Below, piece after piece: positions 57,653-64,000 of a stretch of DNA of 64,000 nt (position 1 is the first letter of the stretch; every line of letters begins with the position of its first letter). The position numbers and the translations under genes are program-made. Under the pieces are notes generated by a model, which searched no databases, had not been told where the DNA came from, and was given only the letters and a program-made list of their open reading frames with translations. The DNA comes from Paenibacillus ottowii (GTDB lineage Bacteria; Bacillota; Bacilli; Paenibacillales; Paenibacillaceae): positions 186,001-250,000 of the forward strand of contig NZ_VIJZ01000002.1 of NCBI RefSeq assembly GCF_006874425.1. The letters run 5' to 3'.

Positions 57653-57700
57653 AATAACCCGCATGCATGTAGACAAACATGCAGTGCGGGTTATTTTTTT
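57653..57700. terminator. Terminator between RluA-type gene and MFS gene
   Basis: AAATAACCCGCA...CATGT / ACATG...TGCGGGTTATTT forms a stem of about 17 bp with internal mismatches, followed by TTTTTTT on the plus strand. It also serves the convergent leftward MFS transcript. Confidence 0.88.
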
Positions 57701-57730
57701 GCCCAAAAGCAAATTAAATGATATCCATGC

Positions 57731-59248
57731 TCATGATGAGGAAGCCACCGTCTTCCCCTTTTTGCTATTGGCCAGTCGTTGACGAGAACGAGCGTTTTGA
57801 GCATTCGTATTTTTGATAAAAAACGCTAAAATCAAAGCTGTCACACTCAATAGTGTTGCTATGATAAAAGCCGAGTTAATACCGTAAATCGTAGCTTGAT
57901 TACCTGCAGCCAGCATTACTGCTTTGTCTGTAACATTCAGTCCCTCAGATGCGACAATCGTGGTCAAACGGTTGCTGGTCTGAGAAGACATCACCGTCAC
58001 CAGAATAGCAGTCCCAATTGAGCCGGAAATCATCCGCAGCGTATTGCTCATCGCCGTACCATGTGCATTCAAGCGTTGCGGAAGCTGATTCAGTCCGGCC
58101 GTTTGGATCGGCATCATCAGCAATGACATCCCGAACATCCGCACCGTATAATTGATTAACAGTGTCATATAAGTGGTTGATTCGGTCAAACGTGTAAATT
58201 CCCATGTCGTTACAGTCATAATCAACAACCCAATTACAGACAACCAGCGTGCCCCAATTCGGTCAAAAATAGCCCCCGTCACCGGAGACATAATCCCCAT
58301 TAGAATTGCTCCCGGTAACATTAGCATACCAGACTGGAGCGGTGTAAAACCGCGAATATTTTGCAAGTAAATTGGAAGCAATATCATACCGGCATACAAA
58401 GCCATCGTCACAATCACGTTAATGATTGTCGTCAAGCTGTACACATCGTATTTAAAGATACGGAACTCCAGCATAGGTTCATCTACCTTCAGTTGGCGGA
58501 CAATAAATAACATAAGCGCAATCGTCCCAACGATGAGTGTAGACAGGACCGGAACACTTCCCCAGCCCGATGTTCCAGCATCACTAAAGCCGTATAACAG
58601 CCCGCCGAAACCGAGTGTAGATAAAATGACGCCGAGAATGTCCAGCTTAGGCCTGGATTGCTCGGTTACATTTTTCAGAAAAATAAATCCAATCACAATC
58701 GAAATCACTGAAATTGGCAGGATGATCCAGAACAATATTCGCCAGTCATAATGCTGGACAATATAACCGGATAAGGTTGGTCCAATGGCTGGAGCAAACC
58801 CCATCGCAAGTCCCAGCGTTCCCATTGCACGGCCACGTTGCTCTATTGGGTAGATGTTCAAGATAACGACCATCATTAAAGGCATCATAATCCCTGCACC
58901 TGCAGCCTGAATAAGCCGACCGATCAGCAATATGCTAAAACTTGGCGCTATAGCACATAACAATGTCCCAATTGAAAAGATAGTCATTGCACTCATAAAC
59001 AATGTACGAGTGGAGAAACGGGCAATCAAGAATGCGGTCACCGGGATCAATACCCCGTTCACGAGCATAAAGCCTGTGCTAAGCCACTGAGCTATATTGG
59101 CATCTACATTCAGATCACTCATCATTTTCGGTAAAGCTACACTTATCAACGTCTGGTTTAGTATTGCAACAATAGCGCCAATCAACAGAGCGGCCACAAT
59201 AGGGGCTCTGCGGACATTACCTGATAGTGTCATTTGAGGACTGCTCAA
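57731..59248 (-). CDS. DHA2-family MFS drug exporter
   Basis: A 505-aa exporter with 14 helices; ILNQTLISVALPKMMSDL and GPTLSGYIVQHYDWR are DHA2 motifs. It is clearly a paralogue of the EmrB-like exporter at 51.7-53.2 kb (same length and motifs). The start is taken as TTG, preceded by AAAGGA about 10 bp away, lying inside the end of the marR gene (32-bp overlap), so the two are translationally coupled and the regulator controls the pump. An ATG five codons later lacks a ribosome-binding site. Confidence 0.92.
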   Translation of the reverse strand: MSSPQMTLSGNVRRAPIVAALLIGAIVAILNQTLISVALPKMMSDLNVDANIAQWLSTGFMLVNGVLIPVTAFLIARFSTRTLFMSAMTIFSIGTLLCAIAPSFSILLIGRLIQAAGAGIMMPLMMVVILNIYPIEQRGRAMGTLGLAMGFAPAIGPTLSGYIVQHYDWRILFWIILPISVISIVIGFIFLKNVTEQSRPKLDILGVILSTLGFGGLLYGFSDAGTSGWGSVPVLSTLIVGTIALMLFIVRQLKVDEPMLEFRIFKYDVYSLTTIINVIVTMALYAGMILLPIYLQNIRGFTPLQSGMLMLPGAILMGIMSPVTGAIFDRIGARWLSVIGLLIMTVTTWEFTRLTESTTYMTLLINYTVRMFGMSLLMMPIQTAGLNQLPQRLNAHGTAMSNTLRMISGSIGTAILVTVMSSQTSNRLTTIVASEGLNVTDKAVMLAAGNQATIYGINSAFIIATLLSVTALILAFFIKNTNAQNARSRQRLANSKKGKTVASSS

Positions 59249-59711
59249 GTTGATTCATTCCTTTCGATGTTAATTTCATGATCATTTGTTTGTGGATATC
59301 CAGGACCATATCGAGCTGCTCCTTCGGGATATCCAGAATAGGCAAGACACGCTCCATCCACATGGCGTCTACCTTTTGCATTATGTCTTTTCCTTCCGGC
59401 GTAAGCGTCAGTACTAGTGATCTGCGATCATGCTCATGCCGTCCGCGGACGATATATCCCGCTTTGGTCAAGCGGTCAACCACTCCGCTCATAGAGCTGC
59501 TTCCCACATGAGCTATCTCTGCCAGCTCAGATAACCCAATATTGGGGCGTTTATTCAGAATCGCCAAAGTCATGTGCTGAATGGCCGTCAGATCCAGATG
59601 CTGCTCCTCATTCCAGAAAGCATAAAATATGGTCTTGTTAACCTCCCTTACTGATTGAATAATCCGATACACCTCAAGTCTGTCTTCCTCTCTGTTACTC
59701 ACTAGAACCAT
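59217..59711 (-). CDS. MarR-family regulator of the DHA2 exporter
   Basis: A 164-aa winged-helix regulator: LTAIQHMTLAILNKRPNIGLSELAEIAHVGSSSMSGVVDRLTKAGYIVRG is the HTH, and RHEHDRRSLVLTLTPEG the wing. It overlaps the exporter gene by 32 bp, and both are likely under its own control. The start is an ATG with AGGA 6 bp upstream; a GTG three codons later with AAGGA is nearly as good, and the 19 codons upstream are not credible. Confidence 0.92.
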   Translation of the reverse strand: MVLVSNREEDRLEVYRIIQSVREVNKTIFYAFWNEEQHLDLTAIQHMTLAILNKRPNIGLSELAEIAHVGSSSMSGVVDRLTKAGYIVRGRHEHDRRSLVLTLTPEGKDIMQKVDAMWMERVLPILDIPKEQLDMVLDIHKQMIMKLTSKGMNQLEQSSNDTIR

Positions 59712-59862
59712 CCTTCTTCCTATTACCCAATTCGCTATCCTTATACATAAACTATTAACTATTTGCATACGAATTGTTATTTATTCATAACTGTTATTTT
59801 ATCATCTCTTATGTAAATGTCAACATTTCCATAAACACCCCTTACGAAAGAACACAAAAAAA

Positions 59863-59897
59863 CGCGGACATGATACCATAACCGGTATTGATCCGCG
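59863..59897 (-). terminator. Terminator of the second MarR gene
   Basis: GCGCGGATCAATACC and GGTATCATGTCCGCG pair (about 13 of 15 positions) on the minus strand with a short loop and a TTTTTTT end. It ends the transcript starting at the MarR gene to the right. Confidence 0.85.
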
Positions 59898-59964
59898 CAC
59901 TTTTATTGACCTTAGATGTTAATCTGCTGTGTAGTAGCTACATTTCATGTTTCCACTCGTCTAA

Positions 59965-60435
59965 CTATTCCGCTCGCTCTATTTGTTCCTTTATTCCCTC
60001 ATCTTCACTAGCTGATACAACCGTTTTCGTCTTCGTTGTAATTTTCCCCAACAAATAGACCAACAAATTCTGATTGTGCTGAGATATCCGATTTAGTGCA
60101 GAACCCAGAAAATCGTCCCGGATTTGCAATCCACGCTCCACTTCTTCTCTGCCTTGATCCGAAATAACAATCCATACAATTCTACGGTCCTTTACGTCTC
60201 TGAACCGGGTGACCAGTCGATTCCGCTCCATCCGATCCAGTAGCATCGTAACTGCCGCAGGTGTGGTGGCGAGATATGGGATTAGTTGAGACGGCTTCAT
60301 ACGGCCATATTCGTTCAGAACCTCCAGCACCGTGAGTTGAGCCTCCGTTAGAGATGGAGCTAGTTGCTGCTCCATATGAACCTTGTAATCCTTAGCCATT
60401 CTGGACCAGATTTTTGCAAATTCGGTCGTTTGCAT
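59965..60435 (-). CDS. MarR-family transcriptional regulator
   Basis: A 156-aa MarR protein, paralogous to but clearly different from the neighbouring regulator. The HTH is LTEAQLTVLEVLNEYGRMKPSQLIPYLATTPAAVTMLLDRMERNRLV and the wing is RDVKDRRIVWIVISDQG. AAAGGAG precedes the ATG. It is monocistronic (terminator after it), so its target is not adjacent in an operon; the DHA2 exporter locus just downstream is a possible target. Confidence 0.92.
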   Translation of the reverse strand: MQTTEFAKIWSRMAKDYKVHMEQQLAPSLTEAQLTVLEVLNEYGRMKPSQLIPYLATTPAAVTMLLDRMERNRLVTRFRDVKDRRIVWIVISDQGREEVERGLQIRDDFLGSALNRISQHNQNLLVYLLGKITTKTKTVVSASEDEGIKEQIERAE

Positions 60436-60635
60436 TTTGCCTCACTCCTTTAAATAACAGGGTCAGTAAAAGCATCAAAGTTAACGTATGGGCCACCGTC
60501 CGGATTGTAATTCATCACATTAAATTTTCGCCATTCCGCCCCAGTTTCCTGCCGTTTTTGGAGTGTCAAATGAAAAGGGGAAGGAAGTCTCACTCCGGAT
60601 TTGGAGGCGGGTCAAGGTTCGACAGCATGACGGCA

Positions 60636-60685
60636 AAAAGGTCCTCATTCGTGCCGGAACGGCACGTGAGGACCTCTCTTTTTCG
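60636..60685. terminator. Bidirectional terminator downstream of parC
   Basis: AAGGTCCTCA / TGAGGACCT forms an outer stem around an inner perfect GTGCCG-GAAC-GGCAC hairpin, with TCTCTTTTT on the plus side and TTTTTGCC on the minus side. It ends the leftward parE-parC transcript. Confidence 0.85.
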
Positions 60686-60710
60686 AGCTAAAAAACGCTT
60701 GACTTTATAA

Positions 60711-63173
60711 TTATTCTACTGCCTGTGAACTCTGCGGCTCACTACGCGGCAGCACATTTACAATTTCGTCCTTCTTCTCTACAGGAGCTAGCAGCTTGCC
60801 TGTATCCTTGCGGTCAGTTAAAGGAGCTTTTTCCGAAAGGAAGGACATCGTCTGCCCTTCTGATGTGATGACAAATAATTGAACAGCTTCACGACAATAG
60901 AAGGCAGCCACGATTCGAGTTCCGTTCGAACGCACCCGCTTGCCTTCCTTGAATTCGAAGGTGCTGATTCCTTTACCGCCTCTTCCCTGAGAAGGATAAT
61001 CCAGCAGAAGCGTACGCTTGCCGTAACCGGATTCGGTGAGGACCAGCACCTCTCCTTCGTCTTCTTCTACCCATAGCGCTGCGACAATCTCATCGCCTTC
61101 TGCCAGTTGTATACCTTTGACACCCGCTGAAACGCGGCCCATGGCATTAACCTCTTGCTCCTTGAAGCGTATGCTCATCCCCGCACGGGTAATTAACATA
61201 ATATCCTTGCTATTGTCACTTAACGTTACTGATAATATCTCATCGTCGCCAGCCACCTTGCAGGCTGCTACAGCACTGGAGCGCTTTGTGGCATATTCCG
61301 TAAGTTCTGTTCGTTTGACTTGCCCTCTCTTCGTTACAAACACCAGACTTTTGCCGATTTCCTCCATGTTTTTGATCGGAATAACGCTTATGATACGATC
61401 TTCCTTCGCTAGCGAAATGACATTGACAATTGGAGTGCCCGGCTCTTTCCACTTATACTCCGGTACCTGATGCACAGGAAGCAAAAAGTATTGTCCACGC
61501 TGGGTGAAGACGAGCAGCACGTCAAGTGTATTCACGTCAAGGAACTGGGTTATGTAGTCCCCTTCTTTAACACCGGAGTTGGAACGTTCCCCGCCAGAAC
61601 GAGTGAACGATAGCATACTCGTACGTTTCACATAGCCATCTTTCGAGAGGGTCAGCAACACGTCCTCTGCCGCAACCATGACCTCCAGATTTACTTTAAT
61701 CTCTTCTACCTCACCCTGTATCTCCGAACGACGGTCAATGCCGTACTTTTCACGAATTTCCAGCAGCTCCTTGCGGATCAGACTGATCAGCTTGCGGTCA
61801 CTTTCCAGAATGGAACGGTAATGGGTAATTTTTTTCTGAATGTCCGCAAGTTCTTTTTCGAGGGTGGTAATCTCAAGATTCGTAAGACGATACAATTGCA
61901 GAGTCAAAATGGAATCCGCCTGACGTTCACTAAAGCCAAACATCCATTGCAAATTATTTTGTGCATCCTGGCGGTTTTTGGAAGCTTTAATAGCCGCGAT
62001 GACCTCATCCAGAATGTTCAGCGCCTTGACTAAGCCTTCCAGTACATGCGCGCGGTCCTCAGCCTTTTCCAATTCAAACTTGATACGGTTTGTGACAACT
62101 TCGCGCTGGTGTGCAATATATGCTTCCAAAATGGATTTTAATCCAAGCTGATGCGGCGCTTTGTTTACGATGGCTACCATATTGAAATTATAAGCCACCT
62201 GGAGATCGGTTTTTTTCAGCAGATATGCCAAAATACCTTCTGCATCGGCTTCCTTCTTCAGCTCAACAACAATACGCAGGCCATTTCGTCCACTCTCGTC
62301 ACGGACCTCGGCAATTCCTTCTACCTTTTTCTCCAGACGGATATTTTCCATAGCAGTTACGAGTCTGGATTTAACAACCTGGTATGGAATCTCTGTAATA
62401 ACCAGTTGCTGCTTGCCACCACGCAAAGACTGAATTTCCGTTTTAGAACGGATATAAATACGTCCTTTGCCTGTTCTGTAAGCATCCTTGATGCCTTCGC
62501 CACCCATAATGAGTCCACCAGTCGGGAAATCCGGGCCTTTAATAAAGGTCATGATTTCTTCCAGCTCGATCTGTGGCTTTTCCATCACTGCGATAGTGGC
62601 GTCAATTACCTCACGTAAGCTGTGCGTTGGAATTTCAGTTGCAAAGCCTGCTGAAATCCCGCTTGAGCCGTTTACCAACAGATTAGGATAACGAGATGGC
62701 AGCACAACAGGTTCCTTGGCCGAGTTATCAAAGTTGTCCTTGAACAAAACCGTGCGTTTTTCGATATCACGCAGCATTTCCATTGCGATCGGAGACAAGC
62801 GCGCCTCCGTGTAACGCATAGCTGCTGCAGGATCATCATCCTGAGAACCCCAGTTGCCATGACCGTCCACCAGTACGTGGCTCATTTTCCAAGGCTGTGC
62901 CATCCGTACCATACCATCATAAATAGATGAATCACCGTGAGGATGGTAATTACCCATAACATCCCCAACGGTTTTGGCGGATTTGCGATATGCTTTTTCC
63001 GGAGTATTACCCGAATCGTACATCGCGTACAGAATCCGACGTTGTACGGGCTTTAATCCGTCCCGCACATCAGGTATTGCCCGATCCTGAATTATATATT
63101 TGGAATATCGGCCAAAACGGTCACCGACCATTTCCTCCAGATAAGCTGGCAAAAATTGCTCCGATAAGCTCAT
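60711..63173 (-). CDS. parC: ParC, DNA topoisomerase IV subunit A
   Basis: An 820-aa type II topoisomerase subunit that decatenates daughter chromosomes together with ParE. The active-site tyrosine is in [11 protein letters not shown] (about 120); the quinolone-resistance region reads [15 protein letters not shown], with Ser at the position of S. aureus GrlA Ser80, so it looks quinolone-sensitive by that residue. The C-terminal pinwheel has KRTSMLSF-, [10 protein letters not shown] and [24 protein letters not shown] blades, and lacks the GyrA box. It follows parE with a 22-bp gap, as in other Firmicutes. Confidence 0.97.
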   Translation of the reverse strand: MSLSEQFLPAYLEEMVGDRFGRYSKYIIQDRAIPDVRDGLKPVQRRILYAMYDSGNTPEKAYRKSAKTVGDVMGNYHPHGDSSIYDGMVRMAQPWKMSHVLVDGHGNWGSQDDDPAAAMRYTEARLSPIAMEMLRDIEKRTVLFKDNFDNSAKEPVVLPSRYPNLLVNGSSGISAGFATEIPTHSLREVIDATIAVMEKPQIELEEIMTFIKGPDFPTGGLIMGGEGIKDAYRTGKGRIYIRSKTEIQSLRGGKQQLVITEIPYQVVKSRLVTAMENIRLEKKVEGIAEVRDESGRNGLRIVVELKKEADAEGILAYLLKKTDLQVAYNFNMVAIVNKAPHQLGLKSILEAYIAHQREVVTNRIKFELEKAEDRAHVLEGLVKALNILDEVIAAIKASKNRQDAQNNLQWMFGFSERQADSILTLQLYRLTNLEITTLEKELADIQKKITHYRSILESDRKLISLIRKELLEIREKYGIDRRSEIQGEVEEIKVNLEVMVAAEDVLLTLSKDGYVKRTSMLSFTRSGGERSNSGVKEGDYITQFLDVNTLDVLLVFTQRGQYFLLPVHQVPEYKWKEPGTPIVNVISLAKEDRIISVIPIKNMEEIGKSLVFVTKRGQVKRTELTEYATKRSSAVAACKVAGDDEILSVTLSDNSKDIMLITRAGMSIRFKEQEVNAMGRVSAGVKGIQLAEGDEIVAALWVEEDEGEVLVLTESGYGKRTLLLDYPSQGRGGKGISTFEFKEGKRVRSNGTRIVAAFYCREAVQLFVITSEGQTMSFLSEKAPLTDRKDTGKLLAPVEKKDEIVNVLPRSEPQSSQAVE

Positions 63174-63195
63174 GTCTACACCTCATTTAATAGCA

Positions 63196-64000
63196 CTACT
63201 CTACGTATTCCGTGAAATCCACGTTTTCCACGATCCAGCGCTTACGTGGATCTACCTTGTCACCCATCAATGTGGACACACGGCGTTCAGCTTTGGCAGC
63301 ATCCTCAATTTGAACGCGCAACAGGGTGCGTGATTCGGGATTCATTGTCGTTTCCCATAACTGATCAGGATTCATCTCCCCGAGTCCTTTATAACGTTGA
63401 AGCTCAAAATTCCGTCCAAATTCTTTTAGGTAATTATCAAGCTGCTCGTCAGTCCAGGCATAACGAACCGTTTCGAGCTTACCCGACTTGCGGGTTATTT
63501 TATACAATGGCGGCTGAGCAATAAATATGCGTCCTGCATCAATGAGTTCTTTCATGTACCGATAAAAGAACGTCAACAACAGTACTTGAATGTGCGCGCC
63601 GTCCGTATCTGCGTCGGTCATAATGATGATTTTGGAATAATTGCTGTCTTCCAGCGAGAACTCTGTTCCTACCCCCGCGCCAATCGCTGCCGTAATAGCA
63701 CGGTACTCATCATTTTTCATAATATCGGCAAGCTTTGACTTTTCCGGATTCATCGGCTTGCCCTTTAACGGTAAAATAGCCTGGATCTTGGAATCTCGAC
63801 CCTGTTTGGCCGATCCTCCCGCCGAATCGCCTTCCACGATAAATAATTCATTACGTGTAAAATCTTTAGATTGCGCAGGCGACAGCTTACCATTCAAATT
63901 AGAACTTTCACTGCGCTTCTTGCCAGAACGCATTTCGTCCCGAGCCTTACGCGCAGCTTCACGTGCTTTGGACGCTTGAACTGCCTTTTTAATCAAAGTT
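63196..64000 (-). CDS. parE: ParE, DNA topoisomerase IV subunit B (partial; 5' end outside window)
   Basis: The last 268 codons or so of topoisomerase IV ATPase subunit. The Toprim domain is present: [33 protein letters not shown], and the C-terminal [21 protein letters not shown] and [16 protein letters not shown]. The ATPase (GHKL) domain lies to the right of the window. The frame remains open to the last base, so the gene continues. EGDSAGGSA and the family's end [10 protein letters not shown] are consistent with ParE rather than GyrB, and so is the neighbouring parC. Confidence 0.95.
   Translation of the reverse strand, partial: TLIKKAVQASKAREAARKARDEMRSGKKRSESSNLNGKLSPAQSKDFTRNELFIVEGDSAGGSAKQGRDSKIQAILPLKGKPMNPEKSKLADIMKNDEYRAITAAIGAGVGTEFSLEDSNYSKIIIMTDADTDGAHIQVLLLTFFYRYMKELIDAGRIFIAQPPLYKITRKSGKLETVRYAWTDEQLDNYLKEFGRNFELQRYKGLGEMNPDQLWETTMNPESRTLLRVQIEDAAKAERRVSTLMGDKVDPRKRWIVENVDFTEYVE

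Noticed and set aside
1..64000. CRISPR arrays, tRNA and rRNA genes
   Set aside because: No regularly spaced repeats of the needed length and no cloverleaf or rRNA-like stretch were noticed; a covariance-model scan would be decisive for tRNA.

Overview
The window reads as a chromosomal segment of a low-to-moderate G+C, spore-forming Firmicute, most likely a Paenibacillus of the P. polymyxa type. This is an inference from gene order and protein style. The conserved block cotE / mutS / mutL / rRNA-type methyltransferase / miaA / hfq / PBP1A / spoVK / hflX / ynbB / glnR / glnA closely parallels the Bacillus subtilis cotE-mutSL ... miaA-hfq ... spoVK-ynbA-ynbB-glnRA neighbourhood, and two genes (cotE, spoVK) are sporulation genes.

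Positions 1 to about 14757 are one end of a prophage whose left boundary lies outside the window. From right to left it holds a tyrosine integrase (+) with a LexA-like dyad in its leader, a CI-like repressor (+), an operator array, and a long leftward early operon. That operon encodes a Cro-like protein, a DUF771 protein, a ParB-domain protein, an ORF6C protein, small unknowns, a replication initiator, a DnaC/DnaI-type helicase loader, a zinc ribbon, a phage-borne DNA sliding clamp, a DUF1064 nuclease, an HNH endonuclease, and C5-cytosine and N6-adenine DNA methyltransferases. A small XRE regulator, three operator copies and a divergent Trp-rich 53-aa gene form an inserted module at 3.2-3.8 kb. 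A second reading frame inside the cytosine methyltransferase gene looks genuinely coding. The prophage abuts the 3' end and terminator of glnA.

From 14.8 to 34 kb lies the conserved core: glnRA with a GlnR/TnrA box, ynbB, hflX, spoVK, a DUF218 protein, a DUF402 protein, PBP1A, hfq, miaA, a methyltransferase, mutL, mutS, a COOH-NH2 ligase-like protein and cotE. From 34 to 44.4 kb are accessory metabolic genes: a LysR regulator divergent from a YjeH-like exporter, an aromatic-acid-exporter-like protein, a SsuABC/NMT1-type ABC importer, an M32 carboxypeptidase, a beta-carbonic anhydrase, a PadR regulator, and a glycine-rich membrane protein paired with a YxcD-like protein.

The segment 44.5-49.9 kb is a five-gene, tightly coupled operon recognised as the STM4011-STM4015 cluster (two radical SAM enzymes, an alkaline-phosphatase-superfamily hydrolase, an ATP-grasp-like protein and a leucine-rich-repeat protein). 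Its biochemical product is unknown to me, and it is the best candidate in this window for an undescribed system. From 50 to 60.4 kb come two drug-efflux loci (EmrAB plus a lipoprotein adaptor; MarR plus DHA2 MFS), an unknown protein, a Fur-box-controlled flavodoxin, orphan AraR/CcpA-like operators, two RNA-modification-type enzymes and a second MarR. The window ends with parC and the 3' part of parE (leftward). I found no rRNA, tRNA or CRISPR array.
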